Part shown: one piece after another, positions 1 through 8,305 of the stretch
How the letters are laid out: the number at the start of each line of letters is the position of its first letter
Position numbering within the stretch: the first letter of the stretch is position 1
Assembly: GCF_000949455.1 (NCBI RefSeq)
Contig: NZ_JXXK01000003.1
Coordinates: forward strand, 1-64,000
Length of the DNA: 64,000 bases
DNA from: Ruthenibacterium lactatiformans
GTDB taxonomy: Bacteria > Bacillota > Clostridia > Oscillospirales > Ruminococcaceae
Direction of reading: 5' to 3'
The notes under the pieces: model-generated
What the model saw: the letters and a program-made list of their open reading frames with translations, nothing else
Told to the model about the DNA's origin: nothing
Database searches by the model: none
Program-made: the position numbers and the translations under genes

Positions 1-93
1 TTTAGTCTTCTTTTGAACCACTCGCCTAGCGAGTGGTTTTCGACATACAAAAATGCCCCGTCCTATAGACGGGGCATTTGCAGTTGCATACAT
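1..93. other. Left-edge intergenic region with two hairpins
   Basis: No gene is visible. It holds a 10-bp perfect hairpin at 16-38 (AACCACTCGC / GCGAGTGGTT, 3-nt loop, short T run) that may end a gene lying left of the window, followed by the mgsA terminator. Confidence 0.5.
45..79 (-). terminator. Intrinsic terminator of mgsA
   Basis: A perfect 12-bp stem (AAATGCCCCGTC / GACGGGGCATTT, 5-nt loop) at 51-79 is followed, on the minus strand, by a T-rich run. It lies 15 bp after the mgsA stop codon. Confidence 0.85.
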
Positions 94-498
94 TCAGCGG
101 TTGGGGTTGACGATATTGCGCCAGTCCAGATCGCCGCGCTCCAGGCCATGGATGAGTACCTCGGCCGTGGCGATATTGGTCGCGATGGGGATATTGTGTA
201 CGTCGCACAGGCGCAGCAGATTCATTTCATTGGGCTCATGGGGCTTCGCGCTGATCGGGTCTCTGAAGAAGAGCAGCAGGTCGATCTCGTTGCAGGCGAT
301 GCGCGCAGCGATCTGCTGGTCGCCCCCATGGGTGCCGGACAGAAAACGCTGGATGCGCAGGCCCGTGGCCTCCGCCACAAGCTTGCCCGTCGTACCTGTC
401 GCGCACAGATCGTGCTGGGAAAGCACGCGGCAGTATGCAATACAGAACTGCACCATCAGTTCCTTCTTGGAATCGTGCGCGATCAACGCGATGTTCAT
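94..498 (-). CDS. mgsA: Methylglyoxal synthase
   Basis: Converts dihydroxyacetone phosphate to methylglyoxal and phosphate, a cytosolic bypass of lower glycolysis. The 134-residue product has full family length. The phosphate-binding region TGTTGKL (34-40), the SGTHGGDQQ segment with catalytic Asp60, and the DP-x-x-AKPHE-x-D/N-like stretch near residue 80-90 are all present. The start ATG is preceded by GAGGAGG at good spacing. It lies 19 bp after the MinD-like gene and ends at a terminator, so the two form a short operon. In many Clostridia mgsA sits with min/rod genes, which fits. Confidence 0.95.
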   Translation of the reverse strand: MNIALIAHDSKKELMVQFCIAYCRVLSQHDLCATGTTGKLVAEATGLRIQRFLSGTHGGDQQIAARIACNEIDLLLFFRDPISAKPHEPNEMNLLRLCDVHNIPIATNIATAEVLIHGLERGDLDWRNIVNPNR

Positions 499-517
499 TT
501 GGGCATCCTCCTCATAT

Positions 518-1249
518 TTATCGAATCACGAGCGGCGTATATTGTCCGCACAGGCGTGCGGCAATGGCGCGCAGCGCCAGACGGGGCCTGCCCGCCGGAG
601 CCAGCGGCGCGCCTGTCGCGCCCGCTTTTTGTATTTCGGTGCTGAACGGCACCACCCCGATGAGCTGTGCGCCCACGGTGTCGATGCATTCGTCCAGGCT
701 TTGTATGCCGCAGTTTGCCAGCGTGCGCGGCACCTTGTTGATGATAAGACGTATTTCCGGGCACCCGCCCGCCTCCAGCGCGTCGCACACAATGCGTCCG
801 TCGCGGATGGATACAGGGTCCGGCGTAAGTACAAGCAGCGCGCGGTGGGCCACGCCCATCGCCGCCTCAAACGGAACGCCCATGCCCGCCGCAGTGTCCA
901 GCACAATGGTGTCGAACACAGGGCCGACCTTTTCTACAAACACGCGCAGCGCTGCCGGCAGGATATGTCCGCCGGAGTACGGAGCCGAGATCACATACAG
1001 GTTGCGGTACACAGGGCTTTCCACCACGGCCTTGCCGGCTTCGCAGCGGCCGTTCAGCACGTCCTCCACGTCGTACACAGTCTTGCCGTATACGCCCGCG
1101 ATATAATCCACGCTGCGCAGGCCGGAATCCAGCTCCACAAGCAAAACACGCCTGCCGCGCGCGGCAAGCTCGGCCCCCAGCAGCACAGCTACCGTGCTTT
1201 TGCCGGTGCCGCCTTTGCCCGAGGCGACCATGATCACATTCGCGCCCAT
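518..1249 (-). CDS. MinD-like ParA/MinD family ATPase
   Basis: A P-loop ATPase of the MinD/ParA class, in other bacteria a membrane-associated switch that places the division site. The deviant Walker A box KGGTGKS lies near the N-terminus and the Walker B-like VLDTAAG follows. From the ATG at 1249 (preceded by AAAGGGA) it is 243 residues, somewhat shorter than typical MinD (about 265); an in-frame ATG at 1273 would add eight. The C-terminus (ALRAIAARLCGQYTPLVIR) is only a weak candidate for the amphipathic membrane-targeting helix of true MinD. No minC or minE is adjacent, so a MinD role in septum placement is likely but not proven. Confidence 0.8.
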   Translation of the reverse strand: MGANVIMVASGKGGTGKSTVAVLLGAELAARGRRVLLVELDSGLRSVDYIAGVYGKTVYDVEDVLNGRCEAGKAVVESPVYRNLYVISAPYSGGHILPAALRVFVEKVGPVFDTIVLDTAAGMGVPFEAAMGVAHRALLVLTPDPVSIRDGRIVCDALEAGGCPEIRLIINKVPRTLANCGIQSLDECIDTVGAQLIGVVPFSTEIQKAGATGAPLAPAGRPRLALRAIAARLCGQYTPLVIR

Positions 1250-1303
1250 GTCGTCCCTTTCCCTAAAATTCACACGCAGGGCCTATACCCCACTCTGCTC
1301 CTC

Positions 1304-1332
1304 AGTATATCACAAAAAAGCTGTTTGTACAA
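1304..1332 (-). promoter_or_regulatory. Promoter of the MinD-like/mgsA operon
   Basis: On the minus strand: -35 TTGTAC (1332-1327), 17-bp spacer, -10 TATACT (1309-1304), about 55 bp before the chosen start codon. Confidence 0.75.
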
Positions 1333-1344
1333 CAAAATTTTTTG

Positions 1345-1380
1345 GCACATTCACAGAAAAAAGCCAATCTCCCGCCGGCT
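1345..1380 (-). terminator. Probable terminator after maf
   Basis: On the minus strand an AAGCC/GGCTT stem with a GC-rich interior is followed by TTTTTT. It lies between the maf stop and the promoter of the MinD-like gene. Confidence 0.55.
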
Positions 1381-1453
1381 TTTCTGTTGCGCCGCCCTTT
1401 TTTGCCTGCCGCGCGTCCATTTGTAAAATTTTGTACAGGCTGGTTCAGGCAGC

Positions 1454-2014
1454 TCAAAGCACGTCCAGCTCTTTCAGCGCATTGTACACACGGGACACCG
1501 GGAAGCCCATCACATTGAAATAGCAGCCCTCGATACCCGCCACAAATTTGGCCGCGCCGTTCTGCACGCCGTAGGCCCCGGCCTTGTCGTAGGGGTCGTC
1601 TGTCGCAATGTACGCCTCGATCTCCGCGTCCGAAAGCGCGCCGAACACCACTTTTGTGGTTGCGGCGAAGCACAGCTCCCGTCCCTGTGCGGCAATGCAC
1701 ACGCCTGTGTGCACCAGGTGGCCCCTGCCCGCCAGAACGCGTATCATGCGCCGCGCGTCGTCCCGGTCCGCAGGCTTGCCGAAAACCGCGCCGTCCACGT
1801 CCACCACCGTATCGCAGCCGATGACCACATCCTCAGGGCAGCTCTCCGCCACGGCGCGGCATTTGGCAGCGGCCAGCTTCTGTGCCAGAAGCGCGGGCGT
1901 TTCGGCACGGATGGCCCGTTCGTCCACGTCGCTGGTGCGCACCGTGTAATCCGGTGTGATAAGCGCCATCAGCTCCCTGCGGCGGGGCGACGATGAAGCC
2001 AGGATAATTCCCAT
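1454..2014 (-). CDS. maf: Maf-family nucleoside triphosphate pyrophosphatase
   Basis: House-cleaning enzyme that hydrolyses non-canonical nucleoside triphosphates (dTTP/UTP/pseudo-UTP type) to monophosphates. At 186 residues it has family length; the N-terminal signature ASSSPRRREL is at residues 6-15, followed by a DVDE pocket, GCDTVV and a KPADRDDA segment typical of Maf. The gene is last of three co-directional genes (dut, DUF4321, maf) and starts 39 bp after DUF4321 with an AAGGGA ribosome site. Pairing with dut fits nucleotide-pool sanitation. Confidence 0.93.
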   Translation of the reverse strand: MGIILASSSPRRRELMALITPDYTVRTSDVDERAIRAETPALLAQKLAAAKCRAVAESCPEDVVIGCDTVVDVDGAVFGKPADRDDARRMIRVLAGRGHLVHTGVCIAAQGRELCFAATTKVVFGALSDAEIEAYIATDDPYDKAGAYGVQNGAAKFVAGIEGCYFNVMGFPVSRVYNALKELDVL

Positions 2015-2053
2015 GTCAGGTCCCTTCTTTCCGTAAAAGCGCCGGGCCGCAGC

Positions 2054-2320
2054 TCAGCGCAGGTTCGTTTTGTTGTAGCAGAAAATGGCCAGCGCGATGG
2101 TGATGATCTGCGCCACGCTGATGCCCATGGAAAAGCCGAACGTCAGCTTGATGACCGAGAGATCCAGCACAAATGGGCTGTCGGCGTTGAAGCCAATGGA
2201 GCTGGAATACGCCAGCCAGCTGAGGAACGGGATATTGGCGCACAGGTTGGCAAGCATGCCGCCCAGCACGATTCCTGCAAGAATAAAAAAGATCAAAAGC
2301 AGATTACGCTTGAGTTTCAT
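2054..2320 (-). CDS. DUF4321 small membrane protein
   Basis: An 88-residue protein of unknown function with two predicted membrane helices (about residues 7-29 and 60-82) separated by a short outside or loop region (IPFLSWLAYSSSIGF). It matches the DUF4321 family, commonly found beside maf in Clostridia. GGAGGGGG lies directly before the ATG. It sits 15 bp after dut and 39 bp before maf, so co-transcription is likely. No catalytic residue is evident. Confidence 0.8.
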   Translation of the reverse strand: MKLKRNLLLIFFILAGIVLGGMLANLCANIPFLSWLAYSSSIGFNADSPFVLDLSVIKLTFGFSMGISVAQIITIALAIFCYNKTNLR

Positions 2321-2335
2321 GGTTCCCCCTCCTTT

Positions 2336-2779
2336 TCACTGCCGTCCTGTGGAGCCGAAGCCGCCCGTGCCGCGCTCTGTGTCGGTGAGCGTTTCAACCT
2401 CCAGCATGTCGGGCAAGGCAACGGGCATCACCGCAAGCTGGGCGATGCGCTCGCCGTTCTGCACCGTATAGGGCTTGTCCGAAAGATTCACCAGCCCCAC
2501 CGAGATCTCGCCCCGGTAGTCGGAATCAATGACACCCACGCCGTTGGACAGCGTCAGCCCGTTTTTTACGGCAAGGCCGCTGCGCGCAAACACCAGCGCC
2601 ACATATTCGGGCCCCGGAAGTTCCACGGCGATGCCCGTAGGGATCACCGCACGCCCCATGGGCTGCAGGGTAACGCCTTCGTCACCGCACACGGCGCGCA
2701 GGTCCGCCGCCGCGCTGCCGGGCGTGGCCCGGCCGGGCAATGCCGCCCCCGGACGCACTTTTTTGTATTTCAAAACCAT
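2336..2779 (-). CDS. dut: Deoxyuridine 5'-triphosphate nucleotidohydrolase
   Basis: Trimeric dUTPase that removes dUTP and supplies dUMP for thymidylate synthesis. The 147-residue protein shows the family motifs in order: PGSAAADLRA (motif 1), ARSGLAVKNGL (motif 2), GVIDSDYRGEI (motif 3), GERIAQL (motif 4) and the P-loop-like C-terminal ERGTGGFGSTG (motif 5). GGGAGG precedes the ATG by 8 nt. First gene of the dut-DUF4321-maf cluster; directly upstream is a non-coding repeat. Confidence 0.97.
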   Translation of the reverse strand: MVLKYKKVRPGAALPGRATPGSAAADLRAVCGDEGVTLQPMGRAVIPTGIAVELPGPEYVALVFARSGLAVKNGLTLSNGVGVIDSDYRGEISVGLVNLSDKPYTVQNGERIAQLAVMPVALPDMLEVETLTDTERGTGGFGSTGRQ

Positions 2780-2802
2780 ATCTCAAACCTCCCAATTCCA
2801 GC

Positions 2803-3152
2803 TTGTCAAAAAGCTTTGCTTTTCCGCCGAGTTGTTTACAAACAGGTCTTTCGGCCCCCTTCGCCACGCACGGCAGTCTTCGTCCGCCGCTTCGCTCTGC
2901 ACACCCCGGCATCGGCCCTGCGGAACGCCGCGGGGCATTTTGAATGAAAAAAGCATCTTCGCACAAAGGGACCGCGCTCTCGGCGCGGCATCCGCACAGG
3001 AGGCTCTGCAGCGCTCCGGCACGCGCCTGCGGGCGCAGCAACCGCCCATTTTTTCGGCATTTGCCGCACGGCACGCACTTTGCCTTGCAAAGATGCGCGG
3101 CTTTCCCGCCGCCGGCCTTCCCCGGGCGCTTTTTTCCTCCTTGCTTTTTCTA
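2803..3152. repeat. Intergenic repeat family A, copy A1
   Basis: This 350-bp gene-free interval lies between dut and the U32 peptidase. Its two ends match the two ends of 60349-60810: the left part (CAGCTTGTC, later CTCTGCACnCC, then GCCGCGGGG) and the right part (CGGCATTtGCCGC, GCACTTTGC, GCAAAGATGC, GCGCTT). Identity by eye is roughly 70-80 percent with small indels; the middle differs. Its right edge is 6 bp past the stop codon of the U32 gene, just as A2 abuts the creatininase stop. Confidence 0.8.
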
Positions 3153-3157
3153 CAGGC

Positions 3158-5236
3158 TTAATTCGTCCCCTTATAATACAGGCCCCGGGTGAACGGACCG
3201 TCAAAAGGCAGGCCCTCCCGCACCAGCGCCAGCACCTCCCGCACGCGCGCCGCCGTTTCGATGGTGAAATACAGCAGCGGCAGCTCCACGGGCAGTTCCT
3301 TCAGACGGTCCCCCACATAAATCGGGATGGGATTGTACACGGTGCGCGCGCCCGCAGGGCCGCTGCACCGCACCGGAAAACGCATGCCCTTCCGGTCCAG
3401 CAGCTCGCCCTTTCGGTCACAGCCTCCGCAGTCCCGCACATTCTGCAGCGGGCATGCCCGCGTCAGCATCAGGGGCATATGCCCGTAAGCAAGAGCCAGC
3501 ACGGGCACCGGCGCGGAAATGCGCGCCATATCCTCCAGCGTCAGCTCCGGCGAGAGCGTCAGCATCCGCGCGCCCAGCGCGGCGTACTCTTTTGCAGAGA
3601 GCGGATTCGTCACATTCAACCCGAAGCCTCCCGCCAGCGGCAGGCCCTCCAGCGTGGTAAACTGAGCGATATTTTCCGCCACATAGCCCGCAAAGCCCGC
3701 GTCCCGGCTCTCGAACGCGGCGCGCGCCGAAGCCTCCTCGGCTCCGCCGAACAAAGCCCGAGGCGCCTCCAGCCAGGTTCTGCTCCTCAGCTCCGGCGGC
3801 ACGTCCCGCCACTGGGCCAGCGGCATAATGAACCATGCCGCGTCCTGTGGGGTCTCCCGCGGCAGCTGCGCCGCATGCGCGAGCCGGACGGCATATCCTT
3901 CCTGCTTTGCAGCACGGGCCGGCGCCTCCAGCAAAGCCTGCGGCACTTTTGCGCACGGGATGGGGCGTGGCTGCTCCCGCTTTGCCAGCAGGGACTCCAG
4001 CGCCCGACGGCGCAGCTCGTTCACCTCGCTGCCCGGCAGGAACCACTGTGCGCCCCGCACCGCGACCTCCTGCGGAAAAAACGGGGTCCCGCCCATTTTT
4101 TCCAGCGAGCGGCGGTAAGCCGCCCGCGCCTCCTCCGGCGGCTTCTGCCCGGGCTGGGGCTGCCGCTCCCCGTACACCACCGCACGGTTGCCGTCGGCGT
4201 CCCGGACGGCCAGCTTCGCGCCGTCCTCTTCCAAAGTCAGCTCCAGCCCCACGCCCACGCGGGGGCGTTCGCGGCGGTACAGCTCCCGCAGGCGCGGCGC
4301 CGCCGCCTTCGCGGCGGCGGCGTCTCCTTCGGTGCGTGTGCCGAACATGCTCCCGTTCCGAGCTCCAGTTAAATAACCATCTGTAAAACCAGAACGTGAA
4401 AATACATCTTGTAAAAGCCGTGTGTCATACGGTTCACCCGCCCGCGCCAGCAGACAGGCATTGACAGCCGCGGCCACATATTCCGGCGGGCGCAGCCGTC
4501 CCTCGATCTTCACACTGGCCACGCCCGCGGCGGAAAGCTGCGGCAGATGACCGATGACAGACATGTCCTTGAGGCTCAGATGATGCCCCGCGGCCGGCCC
4601 GGGCGTGCCCGATGCGTCGAAGGGCAGACGGCACGGCCCCGCGCATCCGCCCCGGTTGCCGCTGCGCCCTCCCAGGAACGCACTCATATAGCACTGGCCC
4701 GAAACGCTCATGCACAGCGCGCCGTGGACGAAGGTCTCGGTCTCAATTCCGCAGCCCGCAGTGATGCCGGCGATCTCGGACAGCGTCAGCTCACGCGCCA
4801 AAATCACGCGTGTAAAACCCAGTGCGGCCAGACGGCGCGCACCGTCCAGGCTCTGCACGCTCATCTGCGTGGAGCCGTGCAGCGCCAGGCCCGGCGCCAT
4901 TCGGCGCACAAGCGCGGCCACGGCCAGATCCTGCGTGATGACGGCGTCAGCCCCGGCAGCCGCAATACCGGCCACCGCCTCGGCAAGAGCTGTCAGCTCA
5001 CCGGGATACAGCGTGGTGTTCAGCGTTACATACACGCGCACGTCCCGGGCATGACAAAAAGCCACCGCCTGCCGCAGGCCTTCGGTGGTAAAATTGCCCG
5101 CCGTGCGGCGGGCATTGAAATTTTGAAGCCCGAGGTACACGGCGTCCGCTCCCGCAAAAACGGCTGCGCAGAGCATGTCGGCATTGCCGGCGGGCGCCAG
5201 TATCTCGGGCCTTGTGGAATTGCTGTGGCTCGGCAT
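3158..5236 (-). CDS. U32 family peptidase / RlhA-like RNA hydroxylation protein
   Basis: A 692-residue U32 protein with an N-terminal TIM-barrel-like U32 domain (EILAPAGNADML; GLQNFNARR; the ETFVHGALCMSVSGQCYMS signature near residues 169-187; then NRGGCAGPCR) and a long C-terminal DUF3656-type region. That architecture and length match RlhA (YdcP), needed for 23S rRNA C2501 hydroxylation, rather than a secreted collagenase; there is no signal peptide. Conserved cysteines (CAGPC, CPLQNVRDCGGC) suggest an iron-sulfur site. Its ATG overlaps the zapA stop by one base (TAATG), so translation is coupled to zapA. Confidence 0.85.
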   Translation of the reverse strand: MPSHSNSTRPEILAPAGNADMLCAAVFAGADAVYLGLQNFNARRTAGNFTTEGLRQAVAFCHARDVRVYVTLNTTLYPGELTALAEAVAGIAAAGADAVITQDLAVAALVRRMAPGLALHGSTQMSVQSLDGARRLAALGFTRVILARELTLSEIAGITAGCGIETETFVHGALCMSVSGQCYMSAFLGGRSGNRGGCAGPCRLPFDASGTPGPAAGHHLSLKDMSVIGHLPQLSAAGVASVKIEGRLRPPEYVAAAVNACLLARAGEPYDTRLLQDVFSRSGFTDGYLTGARNGSMFGTRTEGDAAAAKAAAPRLRELYRRERPRVGVGLELTLEEDGAKLAVRDADGNRAVVYGERQPQPGQKPPEEARAAYRRSLEKMGGTPFFPQEVAVRGAQWFLPGSEVNELRRRALESLLAKREQPRPIPCAKVPQALLEAPARAAKQEGYAVRLAHAAQLPRETPQDAAWFIMPLAQWRDVPPELRSRTWLEAPRALFGGAEEASARAAFESRDAGFAGYVAENIAQFTTLEGLPLAGGFGLNVTNPLSAKEYAALGARMLTLSPELTLEDMARISAPVPVLALAYGHMPLMLTRACPLQNVRDCGGCDRKGELLDRKGMRFPVRCSGPAGARTVYNPIPIYVGDRLKELPVELPLLYFTIETAARVREVLALVREGLPFDGPFTRGLYYKGTN

Positions 5237-5577
5237 TACTTCTTCTCTTTCAAATAGCCGATCTCGCGGCGCAGGCGCTCCACCTCGCGGCGGGCCTCCT
5301 CGGCAGCCAGCTTGGCCTTGGCGGCGTCCTCCAGGTAATCCTTGATCTGCGCGCGCATGTTGTCCGCACCGCTGGTGCTCTTTTTCAGCTCGTCCAGATA
5401 ACCCAGCGCGGTGATGACGGCCGCCGTCGTGACGGAAGCCGTGGGATTGCTGGCCAGCATCTGTGTCATATCAGAATCCAGCTTTTCAGCCAGAGACAGC
5501 ACATATTCCTCGGTATCCGTCGTAGCGATGACGTAATTGGAACCGCAAATTTCAAGCTTGATCTTGTTTGCAGGCAT
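5236..5577 (-). CDS. zapA: Cell division protein ZapA
   Basis: Cytosolic FtsZ-ring stabiliser. The 113-residue protein has the ZapA globular N-terminal half (KLEICGSNYVIATTDTEEYVLSLAEKLD) and a C-terminal coiled coil (about residues 70-113, rich in Glu/Ala/Arg/Lys). Starts with ATG; followed with a one-base stop/start overlap by the U32 gene, an arrangement also seen in other Clostridia. A TATAAT on the minus strand (5627-5622) is about 40 bp upstream and may be its -10 box. Confidence 0.92.
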   Translation of the reverse strand: MPANKIKLEICGSNYVIATTDTEEYVLSLAEKLDSDMTQMLASNPTASVTTAAVITALGYLDELKKSTSGADNMRAQIKDYLEDAAKAKLAAEEARREVERLRREIGYLKEKK

Positions 5578-5621
5578 CTTGTGTGAAACCCCTTCCTGAC
5601 GATACGTCCTGTTTTATACCC

Positions 5622-5627
5622 ATTATA
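5622..5627 (-). promoter_or_regulatory. Possible -10 box for zapA
   Basis: Minus-strand TATAAT 45 bp before zapA. No good -35 hexamer is seen at 17 bp, so this is tentative. Confidence 0.4.
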
Positions 5628-5688
5628 AACGAATTGCCCGAAGATAGAAAGTGGATTTTTGAAACTTTTTATAAAAAAACGTATTTTG

Positions 5689-5717
5689 TTGAAGTAGGGC
5701 CCAAAAAATACTATAAT
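5689..5717 (+). promoter_or_regulatory. Promoter of glgP
   Basis: -35 TTGAAG (5689-5694), 17-bp spacer, -10 TATAAT (5712-5717). The leader to the ATG is about 75 nt and holds a terminator-like hairpin. Confidence 0.8.
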
Positions 5718-5748
5718 ATATAACGTGTGGGATGATTTTTCCGTCTGG

Positions 5749-5775
5749 CCGCGCCCTGCATGTGCGCGGTTTTTC
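5749..5775 (+). terminator. Terminator-like hairpin in the glgP leader
   Basis: CCGCGC (5749-5754) and GCGCGG (5764-5769) form a 6-bp GC stem with a 9-nt loop followed by TTTTTC. It lies between the promoter and the ribosome binding site, so it could act as an attenuator. Confidence 0.55.
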
Positions 5776-5798
5776 ATTCCCCCTGAAAAGAGGAGTAG

Positions 5799-8213
5799 AT
5801 GATTTTGAACACCAGATATACCAAAAAAGAATTTGAAAAGCTGCTGACTGAAAAGCTGTTCAATGAATTCGCCATCGACATCGCGTCGGCAACGGACGAA
5901 CAGATCTACCGCGCGCTTGCACTCATTGCACGGGGCATGCTCAGCGAAAAGCGCAAGCGCTTTATCGCGCGCACCTACGGCGCCAACGGCAAGCAGGTGT
6001 ATTACCTGTGCATGGAATTTCTGATGGGCCGCAGCCTGAAGACCAGCCTGCTTAATCTGGGCCTGTGCGGCGTGGCGGACGAGGTGCTGCGGGATTACAG
6101 CATGAAGCTGGACAATATCTACGAGCAGGAGCCGGACGCGGGCCTGGGCAACGGCGGCCTGGGCCGTTTGGCCGCGTGCTATCTGGACGGTATGGCCACC
6201 GACGATATCCCCGGCACGGGCTATTCCATCCTGTACGAATACGGCATCTTCAAGCAGAAGATCGTGGACGGCTGGCAGCAGGAACGCGCCGACAACTGGC
6301 TGCCCGGCGGCGGCGTGTGGCTGAAAAGCCATCCGGACCAGGCCGTGGAGGTGCGCTTTGACGGAGAGATCGAGGAGAGCTGGGACGGCGTATACCACCA
6401 TGTGGAGCACAAAAACTATTCCAGCGTCATCGCCGTACCCAGCGACATGTATGTGGCCGGGTACGATTCCAACGGCGTTTCCCAGCTGCGCCTGTGGCAG
6501 GCCAAGGCGCCCGGCTTCGATATGGACAGCTTCAACGCGGGCGAGTACGGCAGCGCCATCACCAAGAGCGCCAACGCCGAGCTCATCAGCAAGGTGCTGT
6601 ACCCCAACGACAACCACATCGAGGGCAAGATCCTCCGTCTGCGCCAGCAGTATTTCCTGTCTGCCGCGTCCATCGGGGATATCGCCAAGAACCACCTGTC
6701 CCAGTACGGCACGCTGGAAAACCTGCCGGATAAGGTCGCCATCCACGTCAACGACACCCACCCCACGCTGGCCATTCCGGAGCTGATGCGCATTCTTTTG
6801 GACGAATGCGGCTATACTTGGGAAAAAGCCTTTGATATCACCCGCCGCACCTTCGCCTACACCAACCACACCGTCATGAGCGAAGCGCTGGAAAAGTGGA
6901 ACGAGGATATTTTTAAAAAGACGTTGCCGCGCATTTACCAAATCTGCGTGGAGCTGGACCACCGCTGCCGCGCCGACCTGGAGCGCACCTTCCCCGGCGA
7001 CGAGGGCAAGATCAACTACATGGCCGTTTTGGGCGACGGCCAGGTGCGCATGGCCAACATCTGCTGCTATGTGTGCCATTCCATCAACGGCGTGTCTCAG
7101 CTGCACAGCGAGATCATCAAGCAGAGCGTGTTCCACGACTATTTCCTGTACAGCCCCGAAAAATTCACCAACGTGACCAACGGCATCGCTTACCGCCGCT
7201 GGCTTCTGGCCGCCAATCCGGGCCTGACGGGCCTTCTGGAGGACACCATCGGCCCCGGCTTCAAAAAGGATGCGTCCGAGCTGAAAAAGCTGGAGAAATT
7301 CAAGGCGGACAAAAAAGTGCTCAGCGCTCTGGAGGATGTGAAGGACGCCAACAAGGTGATCTTCGCCCAGCATCTGAAGAAGGTCACCGGGCAGGAGATC
7401 GACCCGCACACACTGTTCGACGTGCAGGTCAAGCGCATGCACGAGTATAAGCGCCAGCATCTGAACGCGCTGAACATCGCGGCGCAGTACCTGTATATCA
7501 AGAACAACCCCAACGCGGACGTGGTTCCCAAAACGTATATCTTCGGAGCAAAGGCCGCGCCGGGCTACTATATGGCCAAGCAGATGATCCGCCTGATCTG
7601 CAAGCTGGGCGCGCTCATCGACGCGGACCCCATGGTGCGTGAAAAGCTGCGCGTGGTGTATCTGGAGGACTACAACGTCACCACCAGCGAGCGTCTGATG
7701 CCCGCCAGCGAAGTGAGTGAGCAGATCAGCCTTGCGGGCACCGAGGCCTCCGGCACGGGCAATATGAAGTTCATGCTGAACGGCGCGGTAACGCTGGGCA
7801 CGCTGGACGGCGCGAATGTAGAGATCGCAGAGGCCGCCGGCAGGGAAAACGAGATCATCTTCGGCATGCTGACGCCCGAGGTGAACGACCTGAAGCGCTT
7901 CGGCTACCATCCCTCCGGCTTCATCAACAATTGCCCCGAGGCTGCCGAGGTGCTGGCATTTCTGGAGCGCGGCTGGGGCGGCGAGAGCTTCCATGAGATC
8001 GTGAACAACCTGCGCACCAGCGACCCATATATGGTGATGGCCGATTTTGCCGATTACCGCCGCGCCCAGAACGACCTGAGCGGGCTGTACCGAGACCGCG
8101 GCGTGTGGAACCGCATGAGCCTGATGAACATTGCCAACGCAGGCATTTTTTCAGCCGACCGGGCGGTGAACGATTACGCCCGCGATATCTGGCACGTAAA
8201 GCCCATCAAATAG
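5799..8213 (+). CDS. glgP: Glycogen/starch/maltodextrin phosphorylase
   Basis: Releases glucose 1-phosphate from alpha-1,4-glucans by phosphorolysis; PLP enzyme of family GT35. The 804-residue protein has full bacterial length. Visible family features are GNGGLGRLAACYLD (substrate/allosteric region), HVNDTHP, TNHTVMSEALEKW, FTNVTNGIAYRRWL, and the PLP-binding EASGTGNMKFMLNG with Lys657. AAGAGGAG is 5 nt before the ATG. The GH13 gene follows after 92 bp, giving an intracellular glucan-degrading pair. A hairpin with a T run in the leader suggests control after initiation. Confidence 0.96.
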   Translation: MILNTRYTKKEFEKLLTEKLFNEFAIDIASATDEQIYRALALIARGMLSEKRKRFIARTYGANGKQVYYLCMEFLMGRSLKTSLLNLGLCGVADEVLRDYSMKLDNIYEQEPDAGLGNGGLGRLAACYLDGMATDDIPGTGYSILYEYGIFKQKIVDGWQQERADNWLPGGGVWLKSHPDQAVEVRFDGEIEESWDGVYHHVEHKNYSSVIAVPSDMYVAGYDSNGVSQLRLWQAKAPGFDMDSFNAGEYGSAITKSANAELISKVLYPNDNHIEGKILRLRQQYFLSAASIGDIAKNHLSQYGTLENLPDKVAIHVNDTHPTLAIPELMRILLDECGYTWEKAFDITRRTFAYTNHTVMSEALEKWNEDIFKKTLPRIYQICVELDHRCRADLERTFPGDEGKINYMAVLGDGQVRMANICCYVCHSINGVSQLHSEIIKQSVFHDYFLYSPEKFTNVTNGIAYRRWLLAANPGLTGLLEDTIGPGFKKDASELKKLEKFKADKKVLSALEDVKDANKVIFAQHLKKVTGQEIDPHTLFDVQVKRMHEYKRQHLNALNIAAQYLYIKNNPNADVVPKTYIFGAKAAPGYYMAKQMIRLICKLGALIDADPMVREKLRVVYLEDYNVTTSERLMPASEVSEQISLAGTEASGTGNMKFMLNGAVTLGTLDGANVEIAEAAGRENEIIFGMLTPEVNDLKRFGYHPSGFINNCPEAAEVLAFLERGWGGESFHEIVNNLRTSDPYMVMADFADYRRAQNDLSGLYRDRGVWNRMSLMNIANAGIFSADRAVNDYARDIWHVKPIK

Positions 8214-8305
8214 ATCCGCCCGCCGCATCCGTCCGTGCGTTTCCGCCCGGATGTCTGCGGACGCGACCAGCGCCCGCCAAATAAAACTGCATGGGAGCAA
8301 TCGGA

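Noticed and set aside
16..79. Two palindromes at the left edge as a possible CRISPR or attachment site
   Set aside because: The two hairpins differ in sequence and are not regularly spaced; the second is simply the mgsA terminator.
2740..3161. Open frames across repeat A1, and at 60089-60911 across A2
   Set aside because: Composition is Arg/Ala/Pro/Cys rich without a ribosome site, and the frames run from coding shadows into repeat DNA. The shared residues are reported as a finding, not as genes.
5466..7994. Long open frame (842 codons) on the minus strand opposite glgP
   Set aside because: It mirrors glgP in a GC-rich genome, lacks any recognisable domain, has low-complexity Val/Gly/His-rich sequence and also runs through zapA and the glgP promoter. 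Similar antisense frames opposite pyrG, carB and glnN were rejected for the same reason.
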